Below are positions 41,071 through 50,781 of a stretch of DNA of 64,000 nucleotides, in pieces. The stretch's first letter is position 1, and each line of letters starts with the position of its first letter. The position numbers and the translations under genes are program-made. This DNA is from Clostridium sp. Its GTDB lineage: Bacteria > Bacillota > Clostridia > Lachnospirales > Lachnospiraceae. The notes below the pieces were generated by a model that saw nothing but the letters and a program-made list of their open reading frames with translations, had not been told where the DNA came from and made no database searches. Location: contig JAMPFF010000013.1 of assembly GCA_023664605.1 (NCBI GenBank), positions 1-64,000 of the forward strand, in the 5' to 3' direction.

Positions 41071-42090
41071 ATGAAAGAAAAATTAGAGCAGCTCAAAGCA
41101 GAAGCGTTGCGCCAGATTGAGGCAAGCGACGCTTTGGAAAAACTAAATGACGTGCGTGTCAGTTTTCTTGGCAAAAAAGGGGAATTGACAAGCGTGTTAA
41201 AGGGGATGAAAGACGTTGCGCCCGAGGACAGACCGAAAGTAGGCCAGCTTGTCAACGAAACAAGGGAGCAGATTGAAAAGGTGCTTGAAGAAGCCATCGC
41301 CAAAATGGAGCGGGCGGCAAGAGAGACGCAGATGAAGGCGGAAGTCATCGACGTGACGCTGCCTGCCAAAAAAGCGGAATCAGGACACCGCCACCCCAAT
41401 ACGATTGCATTAGAGGAAGTGGAGCGTATCTTTGTCGGCATGGGTTATGAAGTTGTGGAGGGTCCTGAAATAGAAACCGATTATTATAATTTTGAGGCGT
41501 TAAACATTCCCGCCGACCATCCGGCCAAAGACGAGCAGGACACCTTTTATATCAGCGGTGATTTTCTGCTGCGTACCCAGACGTCGGGAACGCAGGTGCA
41601 TGAGATGGAAAAAGGGAAACTGCCGATTCGCATGATTGCGCCCGGACGGGTATTCCGCTCCGACGAGGTGGACGCGACGCATTCCCCGTCTTTCCATCAG
41701 ATAGAGGGACTTGTTATCGATAAGCATATTACGCTTGCCGATTTAAAGGGAACGCTGGCGGAGTTTGCCAAGGAACTGTTCGGAGAGGAAACAAAAGTAA
41801 AATTCAGACCGCATCACTTTAACTTTACGGAGCCGAGCGCGGAGATGGATGTAAGCTGCTTTAAATGCGGCGGAAGCGGATGCCGTTTCTGCAAAGGTTC
41901 CGGCTGGATTGAAATTTTAGGCTGCGGCATGGTGCATCCGAATGTGCTCCGCATGAGCGGAATCGACCCGGAAAGCTATTCCGGCTTTGCATTCGGTATC
42001 GGTTTGGAGAGAATCGCACTGTTAAAATACGAAATAGACGATATGAGACTCTTATATGAAAACGATATCAGATTCTTGAAACAGTTTTAA
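41071..42090 (+). CDS. pheS: Phenylalanine-tRNA ligase alpha subunit
   Basis: This 339-residue class II synthetase subunit has an N-terminal coiled coil for tRNA binding (about 1-80) and the catalytic core: GHRHPNTIALEEVERIFVGMGYEVVEGPEIETDYYNFEALNIPADHPAKDEQDTFYI spans the start of the core. Motif 2 is PGRVFRSDEVDATHSPSFHQIEG, and motif 3 is GFAFGIGLERIALLKY. AAAGGAAAGAAAGC precedes the ATG. Control is by the T-box upstream. It pairs with pheT as an alpha2-beta2 enzyme. Confidence 0.97.
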   Translation: MKEKLEQLKAEALRQIEASDALEKLNDVRVSFLGKKGELTSVLKGMKDVAPEDRPKVGQLVNETREQIEKVLEEAIAKMERAARETQMKAEVIDVTLPAKKAESGHRHPNTIALEEVERIFVGMGYEVVEGPEIETDYYNFEALNIPADHPAKDEQDTFYISGDFLLRTQTSGTQVHEMEKGKLPIRMIAPGRVFRSDEVDATHSPSFHQIEGLVIDKHITLADLKGTLAEFAKELFGEETKVKFRPHHFNFTEPSAEMDVSCFKCGGSGCRFCKGSGWIEILGCGMVHPNVLRMSGIDPESYSGFAFGIGLERIALLKYEIDDMRLLYENDIRFLKQF

Positions 42091-42122
42091 GGGAATATAG
42101 AGACAGAAAGGAAAATGGAAAA

Positions 42123-44552
42123 ATGAATACTGCATTATCATGGATTAAGGCATATGTTCCGGAACTTTCCTGCACCGATAAAGAATACGCGGATGCTATG
42201 ACATTGACCGGAACAAAGGTGGAAACCTATGAGCGATTAGATAAAAATTTGGAAAAAATCGTCATCGGACAGATTGAAAAAATTGAGAAGCACCCGGATG
42301 CGGATAAACTGATTGTCTGTCAGGTAAATATTGGCAGCGAGACGATTCAGATTGTAACCGGCGCGCCGAATGTAAAAGAGGGCGACAAAGTACCGGTCGT
42401 GCTTGACGGCGGTAAGGTTGCAGGCGGACACGACGGCGGACCGCTGCCGGAAAACGGCATTGCCATCAAGGCTGGAAAACTGCGCGGCGTAGAATCTAAC
42501 GGCATGATGTGTTCCATTGAGGAACTCGGTTCCTCCAGGGATATGTATCCGGAAGCGCCCGAAGATGGCATTTATATCTTTCCGGAGGATGCGAAGGTCG
42601 GCGACGACGCGATAGAGGCGCTGGGATTAAGAGATACCGTATTCGAGTATGAAATTACATCTAACAGGGTAGACTGCTATAGTGTTTTGGGCATTGCCCG
42701 AGAAGCGGCGGCTACCTTTAAGAAGCCTTTTATCGCGCCGAAAGTGGAAGTAAAAGCGAATCATGAAAAGGTAGAGGATTATATCAGTGTGGAAGTCAAG
42801 GGCACCGAACTTTGCACACGCTATTGCGCAAGAGTATGTACGAATATTAAAATCGGACCGTCTCCGAAATGGCTGCAAAGAAGATTGGCGGGAAGCGGCA
42901 TCCGTCCGATTAATAACCTGGTGGATATTACCAACTATGTCATGGAAGAATACGGCCAGCCGATGCACGCGTTTGATTTGGATACGATAGCGGGACATAA
43001 GATTATCGTACGCCGCGCTAAGGACGGGGATGTGTTCCAGACGTTAGACGGGCAGATGCGGACGTTGGATTCCGATATGTTAATGATATGCGACGCCGAA
43101 AAAGAAATTGGTATTGCGGGTATCATGGGCGGTGAAAATTCCAAGATAACGGACAATGTAAAGACGGTTGTTTTTGAAGCGGCGACCTTTAACGGCGCCA
43201 ATATCCGTAAATCCGCAAAGCGGCTGGGACTTCGCACCGACGCTTCCGGTATTTTTGAAAAAGGACTGGAACCAAGCAACGCGCAGGCGGCAATCGACAG
43301 GGCGTGCCAGTTGATACAGGAGCTTGGCTGCGGCGACGTTGTAGACGGCATGGTGGATTTTGGCGCGCCGATAAAAGAGCTTAGAAGAATCCGTTTTGAC
43401 AGCGGGCGCATCAACTCGCTTCTGGGAACCGATATTTCCGAAAAAGAGATGGAGGAGATTTTTGCAAGACTGGAACTTGTCATGGAAACGGAATCCGACG
43501 GCACGAAAGTTCTTGTGATTCCGGCATTTCGACAGGATTTGGAGGGCATCGCGGACATCGCGGAGGAAGTGGCGCGTTTTTACGGTTATGATAAGATTCC
43601 GATGACACTGCCGAGCGGGGAGGCGACGACAGGAAAGCTGTCCTTTAAATTGCGGATTGAGCAAAAGGCAAGGGATATCGCGGAATTTTGCGGTTTTTCA
43701 CAGGGCATGTGCTATTCCTTTGAAAGCCCGAAAGTATTTGATAAACTGTTACTGGATAAAGACGATATTTTAAGGCGGGCGATTACGATTGCGAATCCGT
43801 TAGGCGAGGATTTTTCCATTATGAGGACGATTTCCCTAAACGGTATGCTGACAAGCCTTGCTACTAACTATAATAGAAGAAATAAAAATGTCAGGCTCTA
43901 TGAACTTGGCAATATTTACCTGCCTAAAAAGCTGCCGCTAGAGGAGCTTCCTGACGAGAGGATGCAGTTTACGCTGGGTATGTACGGAGAGGGCGATTTC
44001 TTTACCATGAAAGGCGTGGTAGAGGAGTTTTTTGAAAGCATCGGCATGAAGAAAAAAGCCGTTTATGACCCGAAAGCGGGTAAAAACTTCCTGCACCCGG
44101 GCAGACAGGCGAATATCTGTTATGACGGGAAAGTGATAGGTTATCTGGGCGAAGTGCATCCGGAGGTATGTGACAATTACGACTTAAAGACCAAGGTATA
44201 TGTCGCGGTTTTGGATATGCCGGAGATTTTACCGTTTGCGACGTTTGACAGAAAATATGAAAGCCTTGCCAGATATCCGGCGGTATCGCGTGATATCAGT
44301 ATGGTTGTGCCGAAAAATATCATGGTGGGAGAGATTGAGGCGGTCATCGCGCAGCGCGGCGGAAAGATTTTAGAAGACTACAAGCTGTTCGATATTTACG
44401 AGGGCAGCCAGATTAAGGACGGCTATAAATCAGTCGCTTATTCCATCACGTTTCGGGCAAAGGATAAAACGCTGGAGGATGCCGACGTTAGTGGCGTTAT
44501 GAAAAAGATTTTGAACGGACTGGACAGTATGGGAATCGAACTGCGCAGTTAA
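42123..44552 (+). CDS. pheT: Phenylalanine-tRNA ligase beta subunit
   Basis: This 809-residue subunit has the usual domain order: tRNA-binding OB-fold (about 40-150, KIEKHPDADKLIVCQVNIG), B3/B4 editing domain (about 210-385, RCYCAR-type segment YCARVCTNIKI and IVDITNYVMEE-like NLVDITNYVMEEYGQPMHAFD), B5 domain, catalytic-like core and the C-terminal anticodon-binding FDX-ACB domain (about 715-808, ARYPAVSRDISMVVP). The editing domain removes mischarged tyrosine. It follows pheS by 32 bases in the T-box-controlled operon. Confidence 0.97.
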   Translation: MNTALSWIKAYVPELSCTDKEYADAMTLTGTKVETYERLDKNLEKIVIGQIEKIEKHPDADKLIVCQVNIGSETIQIVTGAPNVKEGDKVPVVLDGGKVAGGHDGGPLPENGIAIKAGKLRGVESNGMMCSIEELGSSRDMYPEAPEDGIYIFPEDAKVGDDAIEALGLRDTVFEYEITSNRVDCYSVLGIAREAAATFKKPFIAPKVEVKANHEKVEDYISVEVKGTELCTRYCARVCTNIKIGPSPKWLQRRLAGSGIRPINNLVDITNYVMEEYGQPMHAFDLDTIAGHKIIVRRAKDGDVFQTLDGQMRTLDSDMLMICDAEKEIGIAGIMGGENSKITDNVKTVVFEAATFNGANIRKSAKRLGLRTDASGIFEKGLEPSNAQAAIDRACQLIQELGCGDVVDGMVDFGAPIKELRRIRFDSGRINSLLGTDISEKEMEEIFARLELVMETESDGTKVLVIPAFRQDLEGIADIAEEVARFYGYDKIPMTLPSGEATTGKLSFKLRIEQKARDIAEFCGFSQGMCYSFESPKVFDKLLLDKDDILRRAITIANPLGEDFSIMRTISLNGMLTSLATNYNRRNKNVRLYELGNIYLPKKLPLEELPDERMQFTLGMYGEGDFFTMKGVVEEFFESIGMKKKAVYDPKAGKNFLHPGRQANICYDGKVIGYLGEVHPEVCDNYDLKTKVYVAVLDMPEILPFATFDRKYESLARYPAVSRDISMVVPKNIMVGEIEAVIAQRGGKILEDYKLFDIYEGSQIKDGYKSVAYSITFRAKDKTLEDADVSGVMKKILNGLDSMGIELRS

Positions 44553-44607
44553 GGATGCGCGGAGAACGGAAATAAAAAATAGAAATTAGAAAAGGAGAGT
44601 ATATTTT

Positions 44608-46029
44608 ATGGAAACGAAGAATACATGGGAAACCTATGACCAAAAACAGGTAAAAAAAGTAGATGAATTTGCCAGACAGTACATGGATTTTTTGGATAAT
44701 GGCAAGACGGAGCGGGAATGTATCGACGTGATTGTCAATGAGATTGAAAAAGCGGGATATCAGGAATTAAGTACGCTTATTAAGAAAAAAACGGCTTTAA
44801 AATGCGGCGATAAGGTATATTCCGTCTGGATGAATAAATCTATTGTCATGTTCCAAATCGGGGAAAAAGCAATGTCCGAAGGTCTTAATATTTTAGGGGC
44901 GCATATCGATTCCCCGCGTCTGGATATCAAACAGAATCCCTTGTACGAAGACGGCGGTTTTGCCTATTTGGACACGCATTATTACGGCGGCGTGAAAAAA
45001 TATCAGTGGGTGGCAATTCCTTTGGCGATTCATGGCGTTATCGTGAAAAAGGACGGAACGACCATAGAAGTCAATGTCGGGGAAAACGAGGACGACCCTG
45101 TATTTTTCGTATCGGACTTATTGATTCATCTGGCGCAGGAGCAGTTGGAAAAGAAAGCGTCAAAGGTAATCGAAGGGGAGGCTTTGGATATCATTATCGG
45201 CAACATGCCTCTTGTGATTGATAAAAAGAAAAAGGACAAAGAAGAAAAGGATTCGGCGGAAAAAGACGCGGTAAAAAAGAATATCCTCTCTATTTTAAAA
45301 GACAGTTATGAAATCGAGGAGGAGGACTTTATTTCGGCGGAACTGGAAGTCGTTCCGGCGGGAAAGGCAAGAGAAGCTGGTTTTGATAAAAGCATGATTC
45401 TTTCCTATGGACAGGATGACAGAGTATGCGCGTTTTCTTCTTTAAAGGCAATGTTGGAAGTTGAAAAGATAAAAAGAACCGCCTGCTGCATTCTGGTGGA
45501 TAAAGAGGAAATCGGCAGCGTAGGAGCAACGGGTATGCAGTCTAAATTTTTTGAAAATGCGGTAGCGGAAGTCATGAATCTGGCAGGGGAGTACAGCGAA
45601 TTAAATGTCAGAAGATGCCTGGCGGCTTCCTGTATGCTTTCTTCCGACGTCAGCAGCGCATACGACCCGACTTATGCATCCAGTTTCGATAAGAAAAACG
45701 TGGCTTATCTTGGCGGCGGTATGGTATTTAATAAATTTACCGGTTCCAGAGGAAAATCCGGTTCCAACGACGCCAATGCGGAATACCTTGCGCATATCAG
45801 GGATATTTTTGAGAAAGAGAGCGTTAATTTTCAGACGGCGGAGCTTGGCAAAGTGGATTTGGGCGGCGGCGGAACGATTGCTTATATTCTGGCGCTGTAT
45901 GGCATGAACGTGATTGACAGCGGCGTTGCGGTTTTAAATATGCATGCGCCGTGGGAAGCAACCAGCAAGGCGGACGTCTATGAAGCCAAGAGAGGTTATG
46001 TGGCTTTCCTAGAGAATGCGGATTTATAG
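44608..46029 (+). CDS. M18-family aminopeptidase
   Basis: The 473-residue metallopeptidase is of the M18 (aminopeptidase I) family used by Clostridia. The metal-binding regions are ILGAHIDSPRLDIKQNP (His and Asp), ILVDKEEIGSVGATGMQ (Glu, Glu) and VLNMHAPWEATSKADVYE (His). A lysine- and glutamate-rich insert occurs near residues 205-235. AAAAGGAGAG precedes the start. It is cytoplasmic, releasing N-terminal, often acidic or neutral, residues from peptides. It follows pheT by 55 bases and no terminator is seen between them. Confidence 0.92.
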   Translation: METKNTWETYDQKQVKKVDEFARQYMDFLDNGKTERECIDVIVNEIEKAGYQELSTLIKKKTALKCGDKVYSVWMNKSIVMFQIGEKAMSEGLNILGAHIDSPRLDIKQNPLYEDGGFAYLDTHYYGGVKKYQWVAIPLAIHGVIVKKDGTTIEVNVGENEDDPVFFVSDLLIHLAQEQLEKKASKVIEGEALDIIIGNMPLVIDKKKKDKEEKDSAEKDAVKKNILSILKDSYEIEEEDFISAELEVVPAGKAREAGFDKSMILSYGQDDRVCAFSSLKAMLEVEKIKRTACCILVDKEEIGSVGATGMQSKFFENAVAEVMNLAGEYSELNVRRCLAASCMLSSDVSSAYDPTYASSFDKKNVAYLGGGMVFNKFTGSRGKSGSNDANAEYLAHIRDIFEKESVNFQTAELGKVDLGGGGTIAYILALYGMNVIDSGVAVLNMHAPWEATSKADVYEAKRGYVAFLENADL

Positions 46030-46061
46030 AAAATTTTCCGGATGCGGGAATGGGGGATAAG

Positions 46062-46113
46062 GGTGTACCGGATGCCCCAAACCCACAGACTGAGGAGAGG
46101 CATGGTTATCAAT
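46062..46113 (+). repeat. Dispersed leader motif before queA
   Basis: CCCACAGACTGAGGAGAGG followed by CATGGTTATCAATATG, with in-frame ATGs at 46102 and 46114. It matches the right half of the leader element; the palindromic left half is not visible. Confidence 0.55.
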
Positions 46114-47151
46114 ATGATAAACGAGTTACGGAAATCCGATTTTTATTATGAGCTGCCGCCGGAGTTGATTGCGCAGGACCCCTTAGAGGAACGCAGCGCG
46201 TCAAGGCTGCTTATGTTAGATAAAGAGACAGGAAAAATCGAACATCATATTTTCCATGAAATTGCGGAATATTTACATCCGGGCGATTGTCTGGTATTAA
46301 ACGATACGAAAGTCATCCCGGCAAGGCTTATGGGCGTACGGAAAGATACGGGCGCGGCGGTCGAGGTATTGCTTTTAAAACGCAGGGAGCATGATATATG
46401 GGAGACGTTAGTTAAACCGGGTAAAAAGGCAAGACCGGGTATGAGTCTGTCTTTTGGCGGCGGGCTTTTGCAGGCGGATGTGTTGGAGATTGTAGAAGAG
46501 GGCAATAGGCTTATCCGTTTTCATTATGAGGGCATTTTTGAAGAAGTGCTGGATAAACTCGGAGAAATGCCGCTGCCGCCGTATATTACCCATAAATTGC
46601 AGGACAAAAACAGATACCAGACCGTGTATGCCAAATATGAGGGTTCTGCGGCTGCGCCGACGGCGGGACTGCATTTTACAAAAAAGCTGCTTGACGAAAT
46701 CGAAAAAAAGGGTGTGGAAATTGCCTATGTCACGCTTCATGTAGGGCTTGGCACATTCCGTCCGGTAAAGACGGAAAATATCTTGGAACATCATATGCAC
46801 TCGGAATATTATCAGGTATCAAAGGAAGCGGCGGAGAAGATTAATAAAGCAAAGATAAGCGGACACCGCGTTATCTGCGTCGGCACGACAAGCTGTCGGA
46901 CGATAGAAAGCGCGGCGGATGAAAACGGCAGATTAAAAGAATGCTGCGGCAATACGCAGATATTCATTTATCCCGGCTATCGCTTTAAGGTGTTGGATGC
47001 TTTGATTACCAACTTCCACCTGCCGGAATCCACGCTTTTGATGCTGGTCAGTGCGCTGGCGGGGAGAGAGCAGGTGCTGTGCGCATATGAGGAAGCTGTT
47101 AAAGAAAAATACCGTTTTTTCAGTTTCGGCGATGCTATGTTTATCTATTGA
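46114..47151 (+). CDS. queA: S-adenosylmethionine:tRNA ribosyltransferase-isomerase
   Basis: QueA transfers and rearranges ribose from S-adenosylmethionine onto 7-aminomethyl-7-deazaguanine in tRNA to make epoxyqueuosine. The 345-residue protein has [66 protein letters not shown], then the conserved [22 protein letters not shown] and [53 protein letters not shown] closes it. The in-frame ATG at 46102 adds MVIN. Its usual partner tgt is not in the window. Confidence 0.96.
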   Translation: MINELRKSDFYYELPPELIAQDPLEERSASRLLMLDKETGKIEHHIFHEIAEYLHPGDCLVLNDTKVIPARLMGVRKDTGAAVEVLLLKRREHDIWETLVKPGKKARPGMSLSFGGGLLQADVLEIVEEGNRLIRFHYEGIFEEVLDKLGEMPLPPYITHKLQDKNRYQTVYAKYEGSAAAPTAGLHFTKKLLDEIEKKGVEIAYVTLHVGLGTFRPVKTENILEHHMHSEYYQVSKEAAEKINKAKISGHRVICVGTTSCRTIESAADENGRLKECCGNTQIFIYPGYRFKVLDALITNFHLPESTLLMLVSALAGREQVLCAYEEAVKEKYRFFSFGDAMFIY

Positions 47152-47172
47152 CATGTTTCTGAAGCCAAAACC

Positions 47173-47201
47173 TTTACTTAAATGTCAAAAATAGGTATAA
47201 T
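47173..47201 (+). promoter_or_regulatory. Promoter of the PilZ gene
   Basis: TTTACT (47173-47178), 17 bases, TATAAT (47196-47201), 45 bases before the PilZ start. The leader between them has GCCAGAGAAAGG, a weak match to the dispersed motif. Confidence 0.55.
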
Positions 47202-47245
47202 AGAAATTGCAACAAAAAACGCCAGAGAAAGGTATATGGGGAAAC

Positions 47246-47584
47246 ATGGAAGAAAGAAGAAGGAACAGGCGGATGGAATTAACCTCCCGGCTGTTGATTA
47301 AGAACTTGACCGGCACGGAAAACGAAGAAGTGTCAATAGAAGTAACGGATATGTCCAAAACAGGGGTCGGATTTATCTGTGAAAGCCTGCTGAATCTTGG
47401 CACTGTTTACGAAGCTTTTTTAACAATCTGGATGAAAGAGTCTATTCATGCTTTTTTGGAGATTGTCAGAATCGAAAAGCTGGAAGATAATAAGTACAGT
47501 TACGGAGCCATTTTTATCGGCATGTCGGAAATGGATACGAAGCGTATCGAGGTATTTGATACGATGGGAAGCATGGAGAATTAG
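47246..47584 (+). CDS. PilZ-domain c-di-GMP-binding protein
   Basis: The 112-residue protein is a single PilZ domain. The c-di-GMP-binding residues are seen as the arginine-rich RRRNRRMELTSRLLI at the N-terminus (RxxxR) and DMSKTGVGF (the D/NxSxxG motif) near residue 42. The start at 47246 is set by GAGAAAGGTATATGGGGAAAC. With the EAL phosphodiesterase at 56.8 kb it shows that c-di-GMP signalling operates in this organism. It may regulate motility or surface structures; no partner is adjacent except the membrane protein that follows. Confidence 0.85.
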   Translation: MEERRRNRRMELTSRLLIKNLTGTENEEVSIEVTDMSKTGVGFICESLLNLGTVYEAFLTIWMKESIHAFLEIVRIEKLEDNKYSYGAIFIGMSEMDTKRIEVFDTMGSMEN

Positions 47585-47595
47585 CAGTGTGACTT

Positions 47596-48093
47596 ATGGA
47601 TGAGAAGAAAAAACGGAATTTATGGTTGGAACTGGCTGTTATTTTTGTATCGATTATCGGTTTGATGCTGCTTGTATATTTTGTTGTTGTGTTGTCTTTT
47701 CAAAAGGGAGAGCAGTCCATCAGCGAGACTATGGATATTTCAGCAAGAATTGCGCGCTATATTTCAGACGAGCCGACAGACGGTGAAATCAGAACGATTA
47801 ACCAAATGCTGCGTTTTGCGGCGCATCTTGGTCTGTTTTTTGCCGTGGGCATGGTAACAACTTTTGTCAGCATGGTTATTTTCAGAAGATATTACCGCAT
47901 TCTTGGCGTGTTGGCTTCCGGGGTACTCTGCTATATGCTGGCTTATTACACTGAATACTATAAACAATTCGTAGAGGGCAGACATTATGAGGAAATAGAC
48001 GTTACCTTGAACAAATACGGAAGTCTGCTTGGTATTGGCTGTATGGTGGTTTCCTACTTCTTAAACAGGCTTTTAGTAAAATTGTCATCATAA
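47596..48093 (+). CDS. Conserved membrane protein with four hydrophobic segments
   Basis: I do not recognise the family. The 165-residue protein has hydrophobic segments at about 10-36 (LAVIFVSIIGLMLLVYFVVVLSF), 73-93 (AAHLGLFFAVGMVTTFVSMVIF), 98-117 (YRILGVLASGVLCYMLAYY) and 138-158. The arrangement, with RFAAHLGLFFAVGM, recalls VanZ-like proteins, whose VanZ domain carries a similar R-AH-FxxF pattern, so a VanZ-type protein is possible. It starts 12 bases after the PilZ gene and is probably co-transcribed. Confidence 0.65.
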   Translation: MDEKKKRNLWLELAVIFVSIIGLMLLVYFVVVLSFQKGEQSISETMDISARIARYISDEPTDGEIRTINQMLRFAAHLGLFFAVGMVTTFVSMVIFRRYYRILGVLASGVLCYMLAYYTEYYKQFVEGRHYEEIDVTLNKYGSLLGIGCMVVSYFLNRLLVKLSS

Positions 48094-48124
48094 AAAACCC
48101 TGCGTTTATTTGCGCAGAGTTTTT
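48093..48124. terminator. Bidirectional terminator before aroA end
   Basis: CTGCG, eight bases, CGCAG, with AGTTTTT on the plus side and GGGTTTTTTATG on the minus side. It overlaps the last codons of aroA. Confidence 0.75.
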
Positions 48125-49380
48125 AAGTCCTGATAGAAGGACGGGTAGCTGATATTGACGCATTCTTCTCCCTGAATTGTCGTTTCTCCACGGGCAAGCA
48201 GTGCGGCAATGGCAAAACTCATGGCGATTCTGTGGTCTAAATGGGAATCGAGTGCCGCGCCGTGCAGTTCTTTTCCGCCCTCGATTATCATACCGTCATC
48301 CGTCGGCGTAATCTGCGCGCCCATGGCGCTTAGATTTTCACACATCACATCAATGCGGTTGGATTCCTTGACTTTTAATTCCGCCGCGTCTTTTATTATC
48401 GTTGTTCCCTCGGCTGCGGCAGCCATAATATTGATAACGGGAATTTCATCGATTAGAGTAGGGATAATATCCCCTTCGATGGTAATACCGTGTAAAGAGC
48501 TGGATTTTACAAGTAAATCGGCGGTCGGTTCCCCGTCGTGTTTTTCATTTAATAATGTAATATCGCCGCCCATGGCAAGCGCGACCTTTAAAATACCGTC
48601 TCTTGTAGGATTGATGCCGACATTTTTAATCAGTATTTCGGAATTTGGCACGCACAGCCCTGCGGCAATGAAATAAGCGGCGGAAGAAATATCGCCCGGC
48701 ACGTTCACTGGCTGTCCGCTTAACTTTACGGGCGGTTTTAAAATGGCCGTTTTCCCCTCAGAATGGATATCGGCTCCAAAATAACGCAGCATGATTTCAG
48801 AGTGGTTGCGGCTGATAACGGGTTCCGAGACCCTTGTTTCCTCATCTGTATACAGTCCGGCAAGCAAAATAGAAGATTTTACCTGTGCGGAAGCCACTTT
48901 GGAATGATAGTGGATGCCGTGAAGCGCACGGCCCGTAATATGAAGCGGCGCACAGTCATTGCCGTTTATGCTGGTAATATCCGCGCCCATCATGGAAAGC
49001 GGTTCCATAATTCTTTTCATGGGCCTTTGCTGAATGGACGCATCTCCGGTTATATCTGATGCAAAAGGCTGGGCGGCAAGAATACCGGAAATTAACCGCA
49101 TCGTCGTACCGCTGTTGCCGACGTCCAAAGCGGAAGCGGGGGCGTGTAAGCCCCGCAGCCCTTTTCCATGGACGGTTATTTTATCGGATGTATTTTCAAT
49201 TTCAATGCCTAATTTACGGAAGCAGGAAATCGTGGAAAGACAATCCGCTCCCTGTAAAAAATTAGTAACTTCCGTCAGCCCGTCCGCAATGGAACCGAAC
49301 ATGACGGCTCTGTGTGAAATGGATTTATCGCCGGGAATGGTAACTTCACCCCGCAGCCCGGCAGTAGTTTGATTTTTCAT
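48106..49380 (-). CDS. aroA: 3-phosphoshikimate 1-carboxyvinyltransferase (EPSP synthase)
   Basis: This 424-residue enzyme joins PEP to shikimate 3-phosphate in aromatic amino-acid synthesis. Signature segments are TIPGDKSISHRAVMFGS (residues 15-31), VGNSGTTMRLISGILAAQPF near residue 87, KSSILLAGLY and the catalytic AAELKVKESNRID, then LDHRIAMSFAIAAL. It is encoded on the minus strand 14 bases after tyrA, so tyrA-aroA form a leftward operon, feeding tyrosine and phenylalanine synthesis. The LAAQPF stretch keeps the alanine next to the glycine-threonine pair of the active site; class I or II status cannot be judged here. Confidence 0.96.
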   Translation of the reverse strand: MKNQTTAGLRGEVTIPGDKSISHRAVMFGSIADGLTEVTNFLQGADCLSTISCFRKLGIEIENTSDKITVHGKGLRGLHAPASALDVGNSGTTMRLISGILAAQPFASDITGDASIQQRPMKRIMEPLSMMGADITSINGNDCAPLHITGRALHGIHYHSKVASAQVKSSILLAGLYTDEETRVSEPVISRNHSEIMLRYFGADIHSEGKTAILKPPVKLSGQPVNVPGDISSAAYFIAAGLCVPNSEILIKNVGINPTRDGILKVALAMGGDITLLNEKHDGEPTADLLVKSSSLHGITIEGDIIPTLIDEIPVINIMAAAAEGTTIIKDAAELKVKESNRIDVMCENLSAMGAQITPTDDGMIIEGGKELHGAALDSHLDHRIAMSFAIAALLARGETTIQGEECVNISYPSFYQDLKTLRK

Positions 49381-49394
49381 AGTCGTTTTCTCCT

Positions 49395-50495
49395 TTAGGC
49401 TTTTGTATGGATGGAATAGCCGTGTTCACGCAGTATTCCGGTCGCGTTTCCTAACGCCGTATCGTCATAAAATTCAATCCGCAGCGCGCCCTCCGCCAGT
49501 TCTCTGTTGTGGTTGATACCGATATTTTTAATGCTCACATCATGCATGGCAAGCAAAGAGGCAATCGCCGCAATCGCGCCGGGTTTATCGGCAATATCGA
49601 CCGTAATCACATATTCCGTTTTGATAGGGCCGCTGGAGACATTGATAAAAGACTCTCTGTAGGTTCTTGCCGTATCGAAAAAATCATACAGCGCAGCCAT
49701 GTCTTTAGATTCCAGGCTGGCGCGGAGTTTCGTTAAATCCTCCATATACTGCGTCAGTAAAGAGACAATATTGTCCGTGTTGGTAAGGCATATCTGCTGC
49801 CACATGGCGGGAGAGGAAGAGGCAATGCGTGTAATATCCTTAAACCCTCCGGCCGCAATCATTTTCATAATGCCCTCTTTGGAGTCCGTATTTTTAACAA
49901 GATTGACCAAAGAAGCGGCAATGACATGCGGCAGATGCGAGATTGCCGCGGTCACATAGTCATGCTGCTCACAGGTAAGCACAAGCGGAATCGCGCCTAT
50001 CGTTTTGACAAGCGTCTGATAGGCGGTAACTTTTTCGGGCGGTACAGAAACGGTCGGGGTCAGAATATAATAGGCGTTTTCAAAAAGAGACGCCTTGGAA
50101 TTGGCATAGCCGAAACGCTCGGAGCCGGTCATCGGATGCCCGCCGATAAACTGCGCTTCCAATCCCATGGAGGCAATGTGTTCATGAATCCCCGTCTTGA
50201 CGCTGCCGACATCGGTAAGGAGCGTACGGGCGGATAAATGCTTTTTTAAGGCCTTGAGATTTTCGTCGTTATGCGATACCGGCGCGCATAAAAAGATATA
50301 GTCACAGCCGCTGAAAGCATCGTCAATATCCGTACAGGCTTTTGTTATGACGCCCTCTTTTAACGCAAGTTCTAAAGAGGCGGCGTTTATATCATACGCG
50401 ATAATGTTACTTTCCGGTAATTTATAATGAATCGCTTTGGCGATAGAGCCGCCGATTAATCCCAGACCGATAAATCCATAAGTAAAAGCTGTCAT
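49395..50495 (-). CDS. tyrA: Prephenate dehydrogenase with C-terminal ACT domain
   Basis: This 366-residue enzyme oxidises prephenate to 4-hydroxyphenylpyruvate with NAD+. The N-terminal Rossmann motif GFIGLGLIGGSIAKA (residues 7-20), FLCAPVSHND, TDVGSVKTGIHEHI and FIGGHPMTGSERFGY are typical, as is EQHDYVTAAISHLPH. From about residue 296 an ACT domain (VDIADKPGAIAAIASLLAMHDVSIKNIGI) should mediate feedback by tyrosine or a related amino acid. AAAAGGAGTC precedes the ATG at 50495; a 14-residue longer frame is rejected. It precedes aroA in the same operon. Confidence 0.95.
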   Translation of the reverse strand: MTAFTYGFIGLGLIGGSIAKAIHYKLPESNIIAYDINAASLELALKEGVITKACTDIDDAFSGCDYIFLCAPVSHNDENLKALKKHLSARTLLTDVGSVKTGIHEHIASMGLEAQFIGGHPMTGSERFGYANSKASLFENAYYILTPTVSVPPEKVTAYQTLVKTIGAIPLVLTCEQHDYVTAAISHLPHVIAASLVNLVKNTDSKEGIMKMIAAGGFKDITRIASSSPAMWQQICLTNTDNIVSLLTQYMEDLTKLRASLESKDMAALYDFFDTARTYRESFINVSSGPIKTEYVITVDIADKPGAIAAIASLLAMHDVSIKNIGINHNRELAEGALRIEFYDDTALGNATGILREHGYSIHTKA

Positions 50496-50781
50496 AAAAA
50501 GACTCCTTTTTAAAAGAATACTTATGAATATAATCATATCTCAACATCCGCCGTTCGTCAAATAGCCGATATCGGCACGTCCGGCGCTTCCTTTCGGAAA
50601 AGCATTCTTGTAATTACAGCGTATCCGCCTTACCCGACAGATAAAATGTGCAAAATATGCAAAATAGATTGCAATTTTTAAAAAACTTTAGTAAAATATA
50701 CACATCATATCATATAGGGCGGCGAATGTTTCTTGTAACTATTTGCCATGAGACAAAATAGACGGAATTGGAGGATAAGAT
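50496..50781. other. Divergent promoter region between tyrA and the EF-G paralogue
   Basis: It contains a plus-strand promoter TTGCAA (50669-50674), 17 bases, TAAAAT (50692-50697). No ORF or strong hairpin was noticed in the rest. The leftward tyrA promoter was not pinned down. Confidence 0.55.
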
